Below are positions 45,401-55,919 of a stretch of 64,000 nucleotides of DNA, piece after piece. The translations under genes and the position numbers were made by a program. The notes under the pieces were generated by a model. The model made no database searches, had not been told where the DNA came from, and saw only the letters and a list, made by a program, of their open reading frames with translations. The stretch's first letter is position 1. Every line of letters starts with the position of its first letter. The stretch is from Oscarella lobularis (Eukaryota; Porifera; Homoscleromorpha; Homosclerophorida; Oscarellidae), in NCBI RefSeq assembly GCF_947507565.1, contig NC_089182.1:806001-870000 (forward strand), written 5' to 3'.

Positions 45401-46924
45401 ATCGTAAGAAATGTAGCACTAAGCTGCATTTAGGCCTGTACTTGTGCATTCCTTCACGTCGTTTCACACGAGTCCTTTTTCTTTACAAGAACGCTAGGCA
45501 CTTACCCCGCTGTCTTCTCCTGGTCCTCACAGAAGCCTTTCTCAAAACATTAGCCATAGAGGTTCTTCCTTTTTTGCAGCGGTCCCCCTCGTCGGCAGGG
45601 GCGTGGCGGACGCGGCGGCGGCGGCGGCGGTCGGTTTCCCCGCAGCTCTCAGGATCGATACGAAGAGCAGCCAACCAAGGCTCCGGTGGAGTTTCAGAGC
45701 TTTGTCTTTATCGTTTACGTAATTGAATGTTTTCTTTAGCGTCATCAGCGACTGCACCAACAGCAGCAGCTGCAGCTGAGTTTATCGCCTTCCCAGTTCC
45801 CTCCTCTCTCAAAGAACAGTAGTCAGACTCACAAAGGCGGACAATTGCCAACGGTATAATATTATATGCGCCTGAATCTATCTAATGGCTTTTATAGATG
45901 AGTCGATCTGCAGACGATGTTCGTCAGATGGCTGAAGTGGTGAAGGGTTCCCAAACAGTGGTACGAATCCCCGTGTCTCTGCCGCGTTTTCTCCACATTT
46001 TGTTTCTATTTAGCAACCTCCGCAGCACAGCCCTGACAAAGTAAGACATGCCCTTGCCCCTGTTGATGCAAGGATCAACGTCAAGTATTCTTAGGGATTG
46101 CCTGCTAGCAAACCGAAGTCGTCGGATTCTAGCAAGCCCAGAAACAGTCCTAAGGTGCTCTACAGGCGTTATAAGTAATGACTGTGGAATTTTACTCTTC
46201 ACAGGTCGATGAAACGAAGCCAAGTAGTGATCCAGACGTCATACCTGTAAGGTCACTTTTTCTTTGCTTATCGTATTGTTCTCATGGTGTTATCAGGGAT
46301 CTTCACCGCCGCCGGAGTTCACGTCATCCGCGCCGACCACTCCCGCTCCTTCGGCATCGAATTCCCCGCCGTCGTCTCCTTCAGGGTAACGAACCAGCGT
46401 CTGTTTTCGCTATGCAATACGCGGAGTTTGAGTTCTTTTTGTTTTCCTATAGAAAGAAAAGGTCTTCTAGCGCAAGTGGATCGCAAGGAGGACACAAGGT
46501 CAGCAAGTCAGCTGAAAACTTGAAGCCCCGTGGAGGCCAACCTAGCGGCGGTGGAGGCGGCAGTAGCGCTGCTGCCGTCAGTCCGGGAATAAAACAGTCG
46601 CGTTCGACTGCAGACTTAGACCCCAAGACGTCCGCAGAGGTAGTCGCTTTGTTTGGAAAAGGTCGCACTGTCTGTCATAGCATTTCCCTGGTAGAGCGTT
46701 TTCTTTATTTTAGACGCTCTCTTAGTGACCGATCCGATCCGTTCATCTCACTTTGTTTTCTTTCTTTTGTGCTTTAGAGTGAACCTGTTGTAACTGGCGA
46801 TGATCGTCCGAGTTACGCTCAAGTGACCCAGAAAGTGAAGAAGCCAAGTTCAGCTCCGCCATCACCGTCCAAATCGCCCTCGTCAACGTCATCATCGTCA
46901 GCGTCATCGAAACCATCTGCCTAG
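42418..46924 (+). CDS. LARP4: La-related protein 4/4B
   Basis: Exon 1 (42418-42496) encodes [12 protein letters not shown]...HEHPP and ends at GTAAGT. A large exon at about 43264-43782 is Gln/Ser/Gly-rich and runs into the La motif: [60 protein letters not shown]. An RRM follows ([56 protein letters not shown]). The rest is low-complexity Gln/Pro/Gly/Ser over many short exons, including [12 protein letters not shown] and [13 protein letters not shown], ending [13 protein letters not shown]4 proteins bind poly(A) and PABP and stabilise mRNA. The phrases QMDxDQYV and LREIPxSTP point to LARP4/4B over LARP1 or LARP7. Confidence 0.9.
42865..42883 (+). repeat. G19 homopolymer in LARP4 intron 1
   Basis: Nineteen consecutive G bases lie about 370 bp downstream of the first LARP4 exon. 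It is the second long G run inside a plus-strand intron in this window. Confidence 0.9.
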
Positions 46925-47525
46925 AAGCTTCATATATTATGTACGATATATCTTCTCGCCAACGAGATGAAAGTTATGCCCATTCTAACGGAAAAAAATT
47001 CTATAAAAAGTGAAAAAAGTAACGAAAAAGTCAAACAGACTGGGCTGTGGGGGATGTTAGTTATTCATAGTGGGAAACCTTGAAAGGCGTAGCTTTTTGA
47101 GGAAACCAGTTAGTCACATTATTTGCTACGTTTTAGTAGCTTAGGGGATTATTTTTGGACTGCTCTCTGTCGTCAAACTAACGGCCACGCGGACGAACGT
47201 GAATTTTGGAAAGAACCACTCTTTGAATGAGTACTTTCTTTTTAGTTCTTTTTTTTGAGTTGCACTGCATGGCTAAGGGTTCTTTCGTTTGCGTACTTCT
47301 TAGGAGCAGTCCGCTAACTAAGGCTTGCATATGGTAGCTGATGGGGGGAGGGAGGGGAAGTTGATTATTTTTGTGTCGTGAAATAAAAAGACGGAAAATT
47401 TTACGTAGGTGAGGAATTTGCTTTGTATTTTTAGTCTCTCTCTTACTTCCAAGAACATGGACAGACAGTATCTCGTGCGCCAGTCAAACCCGTATGCGTA
47501 GGGACGACAGCAAAACACCTCAAAA
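46925..47525 (+). other. LARP4 3' UTR region and CNG channel 5' flank
   Basis: AT-rich, with an AATAAA near 47380 that could end LARP4. No ORF of interest. Confidence 0.5.
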
Positions 47526-50500
47526 ATGGGCGACGACGTTCTACTGAACCTACCGTCGTCCTCGACGACCGTTCGCCCTCACATAACGCTCAGTCGCCCT
47601 TCGTCTCCGCCGGAAGAGGCGGACCCCGCGGCCCGGACGTCCGCGACGGCGACGCGCGCCTCGTTCTCGAGCATCGTCGCGCGTCTTCAATCGGTCGCCG
47701 GAGGAAGCGAACGCAGCGACGTCAACAGTTCGACGACGACGTCGATGCACGGCGAGCGAGTCCGATCGCTCGTGCGACGCTTCGCCGTTCGCGCGCGACC
47801 CGATTGGCGACGAATGGAAAATTCGACGTTGTCGACGTCGGACGAGTCGGACAACGAGACGGCGGTGAGCGCCGTGACGGGGAAGGAATTCGAGGAGCAG
47901 CGACTCAAGGAGAAATTGAGAACGTATTGCGAATTTGACGGCAAGAAAGTTCAGAAAGACCAAGGAAAGAGAAGATTTTTTATCGATGCTATTAATCCTC
48001 TAGGTATAAATAGATGCATACGTTAATTGATTAATTAACTTATATTTAGGTAACGGGTATTTCTATTGGTTGGGCGTCGTTAGCGTTGCGTTCATTTACA
48101 ATGCGCTCATAATTTTCGCCCGCGCTGCGTTCGACGACGTCATTCAGACGCCAACGGCGATGCCTGTCTGGTTCGCTTTGGACTATCTGTGCGATTTGGT
48201 GTACGTCGTCGACATCGTTCTGGTGCAGATGCGACTTGGATATATGGATAGTTCTGGAATATTGGAAGTGAGCGATCGATTTTTTGCTCAGCAGATTGTT
48301 TATGCTTGTTTAGACTGATTTGAAGAAAGTGCGAAAGAGATATTGTGCGCAGAAGATTTTTATGGTAAGAGCCATTGGTCGCGTGCATCCCCCTCTTTTG
48401 CATGCATAGTGTGCGTTCAGATTGACCTAATGTCTTTGCTGCCCTTCGATTTGCTCTACATCATACCGAAGTTTCGATACGAAGCATTACTTCGTCTTCC
48501 TCGTCTTTTGAAAGTACGTTCGGAGGAAAAACGGTACTGAGAGTCAGACTATGTCGTTTCAGGTTCGGCATCTTCTCACGTTTGTGGACCGGTTAGAAAA
48601 TCGAGCGTCCTATCCCAACTTCTTCAGGTGACTCAGGTGACAGTTAGTCTTTCGTGTGTGAATGTTCGCCTCAACACAGAGCATCAAAAACATACATTCT
48701 CATGGTCTACATCGTTCACCTGACCGCCTGCACCTACTACGTTATTTCCGTTTGGGAAGGCATAGGAAGCAATGCATGGGTTTACGACGGAAAAGGCAAC
48801 GGGTTCGGAAAGACGACGAAAATAAATTTATATATGATGATGTCGGGTTTCTTTTGCTTAGTTACGTTCGTTCCCTTTATTGGTCTGTTATTACGATTTG
48901 CTCCATCGGTTACGGCGTCAATCGCAGGGATCGCGATCGCATTCCGTGGCCGGAGACAAACTTCGAACACGTTTTTCACGTATTCTGTTTCCTGTTCGGC
49001 GTTTTCGTTCTGTCGACGGTAATTGGGCAAATTCGCGGAGCCATTGAGAACGTGAATGCGAAGAAGACGGCGTACAAAAGACGCATGGCCATGCTCGATA
49101 AATACATGCAAAGAAACGAAGTCGACAACAAAGTAGGAGATAAAATTGCGACTGGAAACGGTAGAAATTTTCACGGGTATTTCTCTAGTTGCAAAATAGG
49201 GTTAGACGCTGGTTTTCATATTCTTGGGATCACAAACAAGCCGGTGAGAATTTAGCTATTACAAAAGGAGTCAATATCTCAACAATAGATGATCTCTTTT
49301 TTTTCCAGATGAAATTGATGCCTGTTTGGAACACGTTCCAACGAATATCAAAGTATCGTTGGCCATTGGAGCTCACCTAGAAGCACTGAGTAAAATCAAG
49401 TTATTTCAAGTACAAAGCCTCTCTAAGAAAACTTAGCTTAGCTTATGTATAAATAATAGGATTGCGAAGAGATGCTGCGGCAGGAACTCGTCGTCAAACT
49501 CAAACCGGTTTGGTATCTTCCGGGCGACTACATATGCCGAAAGGTGAAGTCAAAGCCCGGTCGCGGTGAGCACTTTTGACATTTTTTACAGGGAGACGTC
49601 GGAAAAGAGATGTACATATTGAGCAAGGGCGAAGTGCAGGTGAAAGTCGAAGACGACGAGGGAAACGAGGAGACCGTTTGCGTTCTCTACCAGGGAAGCG
49701 TCTTTGGAGAAATAAGGTATTCGTTGCGATGGTGGAGAAACGCGTGTTTTTTTTGCTTTAGCTCGCGTTTTTAGCTTGCTGTCGATTCACGATAATAATC
49801 GGCGCACCGCTCACGTCGTTTCGCGATGGTTTTCGCAGCTTTTTGTTCTTCGAAAACGCGACCTACAGGACGTCTTGATCGACTATCCGGAGGCGGCGGA
49901 AACGTTGAGAAAAAAGGCTATGTAAGGCCATCGTTCGCTCGCGCTTATGTATAGATCTTAGGTTCTTCTCGTATTCAGGCAGCTCCTAAAGAACGACGAG
50001 AAGCGAATCAAACTAAAAGACAACAACGACAACGAACAGCACAAACTAAAGAAATTCTCCAAGGCATTCGCTCAGCTTCACATGCGAGCGAAAAAACGCA
50101 TTTCAAAACGAAACAAAGTTCATCCGATGCTGCGACCCAAATCGAGCGTCCGACAACAGACGCTCACCGTTTCGACGCCTCAACCGCCGACGCGATCGCG
50201 ACCGTCGACGGCTCGCCTCGCGATACCTCGATTACCGAGTCGGTCGTCGTCGAGTCGCGCTCAATCGGCCGTCGCTAGTCTCCGCGGTCGGTCGCCGGCG
50301 CCTTCTCTACTCGAACGACCGGAATCGCGTTCGTCGCGTCTGTCCGTGCCCGCGGCTGTGCGCTCCGACTCCCAGTCGAGCCTCGGTTCCTATTTATCGG
50401 TCGATCAGCGCGCTGGCGGATCGATGGCGACGTCGGACGGCTCGTGGGTGTCCGAAGCGGCGACGATCGGCGCCGAAACGGCTGCGCCCGTTCCTAACGC

Positions 50501-51083
50501 GCCGCCGCCGTCGTTTCAGGTCGAAATCACCGTCGACGAGCCCGAGGACGAGAAAAAGAAATCTGGGCTGACCGTCGACGCTCGCGGAACACCGCACCTG
50601 CGACCGCGTACGCCGGCCGATTTTGACACGATGTCGATGATATCGCGACTGGTCGATCGAAACGTTCAAATTAAAGTTCCCAAACAGACGACGAATCGAA
50701 GTCGAACGCCGCTCATTCAACTCAACGACGACGACGACGGTGATGACGGCGACAACGAATGCGTTCCTGTTTCCATTACCGTTCCCGCTCTATTGACGGA
50801 GGCTCGTAGCGTGAGTCGACTTTTGCAGATTCGTTCTGCTGTCGCTCTCGACGACGATGACGACGATTCGAGTTTGTCGACTCTCGCTGATGAATCGTTT
50901 AGTCTCGACGATGACGACGAGGACGAGGACGACGACGAGGACGATTCAAGAGCGAGGGCTGGACTTCGAGTCGATTTTCGCGGCACAACTCATCTGCGAC
51001 CGAAAACGTCGGCCGACTACGACGCCATGTCGGCCATTTCGTGCATGCTCGACATGGGAGCATTTGACAAGAAGGAGAAATGA
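47526..51083 (+). CDS. cyclic-nucleotide-gated ion channel with GYG-type pore
   Basis: ATG at 47526. The N-terminus is Ser/Thr- and Arg-rich. The channel core starts at INPLGNGYFYWLGVVSVAFIYNALIIF (S1) and CDLVYVVDIVLVQMRLGYM. S4/S5 follow: FRYEALLRLPRLLKVRHLLTF, ENRASYPNFFR. S5 is ILMVYIVHLTACTYYVISVW. An intron (donor near 48801, acceptor 48862) joins GKGNG to YVRSLYWSVITICSIGYGVN, the pore. S6 (FLFGVFVLSTVIGQIRGAIENVNA) and the C-linker are CNGA-like, and the cNMP domain has YLPGDYICRKGDVGKEMYI, GSVFGEISLL and NRRTAHVV (the Thr favours cGMP in CNGA). CNGA channels normally have TIGETPP in the filter; here it is SIGYG. A tail of about 330 residues is Ser/Arg-rich with acidic runs. Confidence 0.88.
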
Positions 51084-51246
51084 ACGTCTGTCGACAGTCG
51101 GTAAGAAGTTTATTTATTAATTAGAAAAATGACGTCATAAACTGTAAGGCTTCGCGTAATTGGCTGTTTCCCACAGAACCTTTCTTGCACACTTTTTATT
51201 GTTAACGACTACTGTACAAGAGCAACTCTCTTCAACGCTACGTAGT

Positions 51247-51262
51247 GGCTTTTAAAAAAGCC
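51247..51262 (-). terminator. histone 3' stem-loop of the H1 gene
   Basis: On the minus strand GGCTTT-TTTA-AAAGCC forms a 6-bp stem and 4-nt loop 44 nt after the H1 stop, matching the replication-dependent histone 3' element. A purine-rich GAAGAGAG (histone downstream element-like) follows about 12 nt later. An AATAAA on the minus strand (plus 51195-51200) lies further on. Confidence 0.85.
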
Positions 51263-51305
51263 GGGGGTATAAAAGTCTCTTCCTATACAGAATCACAACG
51301 TTCGT

Positions 51306-51890
51306 CTACTTTTTAGCTTTCGACTTCTTCGGAGACTTCGGAGACTTCGGAGACTTCCTAGCGGCGGGCTTCTTCGCGGCGGCCTTCGGCTTCTTCGGCG
51401 ACTTTTTCGCCTTACCGCCGTCCGTCGTTGTCGTCGACTTCTTCGTCGTCGCTCCCTTGGGTCGTCCGCGAGCTTTCTTCACGCCGCCCGTCGCTGCGGC
51501 GGTGGCGGCGGGCTTTTTCTTCGCCGCCGGTTTCGGTTTCTTGGCAGGGCCATCCGTTGTCGTCTTCGTCGTCTTTCGCTGCGACGGCTTTCGTTTCACC
51601 GGCTCGCCGCTCTTGCCCGATTTGGGCAATCGGAAGGACCCGGACGCTCCGGTGCCTTTCGTTTGGACGAGCGTGCCGTTCTCGACGCAGCGTTTCAGAG
51701 CGAGTTTGATCTGAGTCGATGCGTTGTCGCCGACCGTGTAGTTGGCGTTGATGTATTTTGTGATCGATTGGCGCGACGAGCCGCTTCGCTCTTTGAGCGA
51801 CGTGATCGCCGCGACGATCATCGTCGCGTAAGGCGGATGAGTTTTTGGCTTCGCCTTCGCCTTGGGTTTTGCTGCAGACGCTTTCGACAT
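51306..51890 (-). CDS. H1: linker histone H1
   Basis: Intronless gene for 194 residues. The globular winged-helix domain spans about residues 17-92 ([62 protein letters not shown]). The tail is Lys/Ala/Pro-rich and contains [10 protein letters not shown] repeats, which are CDK-type sites. It binds nucleosome linker DNA. Lack of introns plus the 3' stem-loop points to a replication-dependent gene. It is convergent with the CNG gene (about 220 bp between stops). Confidence 0.96.
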   Translation of the reverse strand: MSKASAAKPKAKAKPKTHPPYATMIVAAITSLKERSGSSRQSITKYINANYTVGDNASTQIKLALKRCVENGTLVQTKGTGASGSFRLPKSGKSGEPVKRKPSQRKTTKTTTDGPAKKPKPAAKKKPAATAAATGGVKKARGRPKGATTKKSTTTTDGGKAKKSPKKPKAAAKKPAARKSPKSPKSPKKSKAKK

Positions 51891-52572
51891 GACGCTTTCT
51901 CAGAGCAAGTTGCTGGGAATTGGGATAGGCGCTAAGTTCGCGCGCATTATATATTTGGTTTGCGCGGACGTGAACGGAAAAGTCGAGGGTCACGTGGTTT
52001 GCGAGGATCCGACCGTCTCTTCGGGGTCGTGTGTTTGTCGAGTACGCTGCGACGCGTCTCCGTCGTTCGTCGTTTACGAGACAGCAATTTTCGGTGAATG
52101 GTTATTTAGAGTAGGCTTTGGACTGTCTGCTGTGTGATTTTGAGGCGCGTAGCTCCTTGTGAAGGGGTCCCCGATCGTGACGAAATGCGAGCGCGTCCGC
52201 CATTTTTGCGTCGTTTACTTTTCGAACGCGCATATCTCGACAGGACTCGCTTCGATAGCGCTTGCAGCTCGACGAAGCGATTCTTTAGGCTATTATCTAC
52301 CTCCACAGCTGCGTGTCGCAACAGTCACGTCGCGTTTAGACCCCTTTTTCGACCGATTTTCTCTCGCAGTAAACACACCCTAGTGGGGTGTGGTCGCCTC
52401 ACTGAACCGACAACACCGCTTCGAAAAAGCTAAACGACGCTCCTTCGAACGCAGCTAACAAAACGAAAGTCTCAAATACATATCTCCGCGCGAGATTTCG
52501 AAATCTTGGCGCTCGTCTCGCCTCCCTAATCGAAAAACTTCCCGACGAAACGCCGCGACGACGCGACAAGAA
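51891..52572. other. divergent promoter region between H1 and EFCAB11
   Basis: About 680 bp. A TATA-like TATATAAT on the minus strand (near plus 51945-51955) is about 60 bp upstream of the H1 ATG. The rest has no recognised gene; open frames around 52134-52433 have no family signal. Confidence 0.5.
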
Positions 52573-53055
52573 ATGCTATCGTCGTTTCGCGATTCGCGCA
52601 ACGGCGACGATCGCGCGCGAACTCGTCGTCAATCGAACGATCGCGCCGACTTGCTTCGCGCTTTTCGCGAAGCCGACGAACGAAAAACGGACGCGCTCGA
52701 CGCGAACGATCTCCACGTAGCTCACGTCTCCCTTTTCGGTTACGAACCGTCGTCGGACGAGATCGAGCGCTGGATGAACGGGCGCGCGACGGTCGATTTC
52801 GAAGCGTTCGCGCGGACGCTGGGGCCCCGATACGCGGCGCGCCATCGCGAAGGAGACGCGCGACAAGTTTTTCTCGCCATGGACGCGACCTGTCGTGGAT
52901 TTCTCGTCGTCGACGATCTTCGAAAGGCGTTTCGTGCGTTTGCGCCGCGATTGGCGTCGAAAGACGTCGAATGGATGTTCGGCGAAGTCGATGGGGACGG
53001 AGACGGGCGCGTTTCCTATCGCGATTTTTTGCTCATGATCCAGGGGAGTCGGTAA
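52573..53055 (+). CDS. EFCAB11: EF-hand protein, EFCAB11-like
   Basis: Intronless as seen, 160 residues. It matches the human EFCAB11 layout: a first degenerate EF region (FREADERKTDALDANDLHVAHVSLFGYEPS), then MDATCRGFLVVDDLRKAFRAFAP and a canonical loop DGDGDGRVSYRDF (residues about 141-153). Only the last loop has all Ca2+ ligands. The human protein is 163 residues. Function unknown beyond probable calcium binding. Confidence 0.88.
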   Translation: MLSSFRDSRNGDDRARTRRQSNDRADLLRAFREADERKTDALDANDLHVAHVSLFGYEPSSDEIERWMNGRATVDFEAFARTLGPRYAARHREGDARQVFLAMDATCRGFLVVDDLRKAFRAFAPRLASKDVEWMFGEVDGDGDGRVSYRDFLLMIQGSR

Positions 53056-53299
53056 GCGTCCCCGCGCGATGAGGCTGAGGGCTCTTCGAATATTCAACAA
53101 AAGTTTTATTTGTAAGCACAAAATACTAAAAATAGTAGTGACAGGTTACGCCCATAAGAAATCGTTAGTACTTGAAATTTCTCCGCACCGTCACGGTGAC
53201 GTGTACAAGCTATACAGTATGAACCTAACCCTTCTCCTCTATCTATGAACACAGTATGCAAAGTCCAATCTATGCTAAGTCAGTGAAACGTGACGTCAC

Positions 53300-55486
53300 C
53301 CTAAAGTTTCAGTGCGACTCGGACCATCAGGAGTCTGAGTCTGTGTCGTTTCTATGTCAGTTGGGGCTCCAGAAGATTTCATAACGCAAGAAGCGACGCG
53401 TTTCCGTGCCCTCGACCAAAACTGTCGTGCATCTTTCGGCATGAGGCAGTAGGCAGTTAAAGCAAAAATAACGAAGTCGGCCAAAAATAGATTAACCATA
53501 GCAATAGATGGGCCGATAGTCGGTATCAGTTCTTCGCGACACTGTTCGACGGTGTACGATTGACTTAGATTGTTGACGCAAGCAGCGTATTGGATAAAAC
53601 TTTTTATCAATGCCGAGCTTGCGTTTGTCCGAAGATAAATAGCAATTGTCGCCATTATGAAACTGAAACACAAAGGCATAACGAGAGAGAGCAGAATAAA
53701 TCTTCTCTGAATCAGGGAATATGCTTTGTACACAGGCGAGCGTTTGTTATTTTGCAACAGCATTCGATGAGATCGCTTAGCCTAAAGTTACAGTAACAAA
53801 AAGCATCGAAGCTCATATGTGTCCGCTTACTTGATAAAGCTTGTATATTACGAGAGATGACATAACGGTTCCCGAAAAGATTATGAGGTTGCCGGGCAGT
53901 AGGAGAGTGTAGAAAAACAGTTCGAGAGTTGGAGAGCTGCACGTGACGGTAAATACGCTTGAGCTCGAATAGCGACCTCCAATTGTGAGCGACGCTGTTG
54001 CGAGGCAGGCAGGCACGACGATAGACAGAGTTGGCTGAATTACGAAGACGAGCTTGCGCTTTTCCTTTTGCGTGTCAAGTGTTACTCTCCATATAGCGAC
54101 GAGAGTGTTATAGACGGAACTGAGCCACCATATCAGAGAAAAAATAAAGCCAAAATGAGCCAGAAAGCCTGCAGAACGATTGTTACTTTAGGAGAATTGA
54201 AATGACGTGAAATGAATATACCTTGAACGTTGCATACATCAGTCGGATCTTCCCACGATCCTACCAAATCGTCATGTTTGCAATAAGTTTTGTCCGGTGA
54301 CAAAACAACAGCAATAGTTAGGGCAATCACTATTAATTAATTAAGAGATCGCGTTATGGGCGGTATTTCAGATAGATATTGACTTACTGAAAACTGTGAA
54401 GCCAACAGCTATTAGAAAACTGGTGATTATATGGTAATCAAATCTATGTGAGACGTATTAGAGATGCGTCCTAAGCAAGGCGTACGCGCGCGTATCTTAC
54501 AATTTGGGCGAATTGAACCAAGTGAAAAATGTAATGATAAGCGAACACCAGCCAATAATCACAGTGAGTAGCAGTGCACTATAGTAGCCACCGGAGCTGA
54601 CAGAGGTCTTCCACTCGGACTGCGCGCACGGTGGCGAACACTTTGAAGCTTCTGGAAACGCCTCGCTTTTTGTAGTTGTTTTACTAGTGGCGGTTGGCAT
54701 TGAGAATCAGGATTCTCAGATACAGAATCCTGAGTAGGTGAAGTATCTTGAAAGGTGTCAGAACCAAAGTAGTCTTTACAGTTTGGGAGTCTAAGGCAGT
54801 AATCTGCGCCCTTTAGAATGTTTCCTAACGACTCCCAAGATCGTTTGAGAAGAGCGCACTTTGAAGTACTAACTTCAAGACACAGTCTGTAATTGACCAA
54901 TGAACTTCTCTGTGAAAGGCGATCCCCACAATCTTTATAGACATAATGACAGATTAGCGGTTTTAGCCCGCTAACGCAAGAGGAGGGCACGCCATAAGCA
55001 ATAGCAAGCCCAAATACTGATTCGAGATCTCTTTCAGCTCTGTCGTAATTTTCACACCCAGAAACGGAAATATTTTTTGTAGTCGGTCCCGATATAGTAC
55101 GCCAGGTGGGAAAGAACGATTTACATTCGGAGACGTTTAGAACGCTCGCAGGCACTTCCTGATGCGATTGGCATGCAGCGTCGGACGTTACGTTGCCCTC
55201 GATCTATTAATAGCAATATATTCGTTTTCGTTTTCGTTTTGGTTCGAGCAGGCCAGCGAGTCTGACAGTAACTCGAAACCAAATGCAGCTAGTGTCTTAC
55301 GTGGTGTTTGTTATATGTCGCCTCCCACGGATTTGCGTAGTAGATGTAAATGGGTGTTAGTGTCACCAGCATCAGGATGAGCAGAGCTGTACAAAGAACT
55401 ACTATTTCAGCGAGGCTGCTTCTAGTAAGGTTCTTTTGAATTGACGGAGCATTCAACGAGGGTTTCACAGGCATAGTGTCAGGCAT
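53300..55486 (-). CDS. Frizzled-like (class F) seven-transmembrane receptor with N-terminal membrane segment
   Basis: Exon 1 (55301-55486) encodes MPDTMPVKPSLNAPSIQKN and then a strong hydrophobic helix (EIVVLCTALLILMLVTLTPIYIYY), not a normal cleavable signal. Exon 2 from 55203 holds a ten-cysteine Frizzled-type CRD (ECKSFFPTW, SGCENY, SSCVSGLKPLICHYVYKDCG, RLCLEVSTSKC, ADYCLRLPNC). Then follow TM1 (YYSALLLTVIIGWCSLIITFF), TM2 (DYHIITSFLIAVGFTVF/IALTIAVVL), VCNVQ-G and TM3 (FLAHFGFIFSLIWWLSSVYNTLVAIW), which resembles Frizzled TM3 with its Trp-Trp. TM4-TM7 follow and the stop is near 53298. The tail motif after TM7 reads PKDARQFW where Frizzleds have KTxxxW. Wnt binding is not established. 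The intron near 54700 (donor GTATCT) is my best joining of two frames. Confidence 0.75.
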
Positions 55487-55919
55487 ACTTTCCGCCACTC
55501 GGAGACTTCCCCGTGTTCTACCAGGGATCACGTAGCTCTACCTTTGTGGCCCGTATAAGGAAGTTCAGAGTTCGGCGTAAATCCACGGCGTGATCGCGTC
55601 AACTGTGAGAACTGGCGTCGCCCATAACCGATACTGGCGTGTCCATAACCGGTAAGAGGGTCTAGAAGTAGTGGGGGGCCCTCAATCTATTGCAGACGGC
55701 GATTTCGTTCATGATACACATGATACGGCGCGGAGACTACTTCGGTCCTTGCTCCGTGATTGCGCTAGCTACCCGAATCAACTTTTTACCATCTGCTAAC
55801 ACAAGGGAAGATCGATCGAGACCGAAAGCGCGCCGCTGATCTCTACCCTAACTCTGAGCGGCCCGGGCCTACAGCATCGGTCGGTCATTACCATCTCCCA
55901 TACTACTAGTACTAACACT
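55487..55919 (-). other. receptor kinase 3' flank and Frizzled-like gene 5' flank
   Basis: About 430 bp between the kinase stop and the next gene's ATG. It is repeated with small indels at about 61440-61857 as part of the duplication. No gene seen. Confidence 0.6.

Noticed and set aside
52370-52378. AAACACA, the H1-specific promoter box, upstream of H1
   Set aside because: It lies about 480 bp from the H1 ATG and in the opposite orientation, too far for the usual position near -100.
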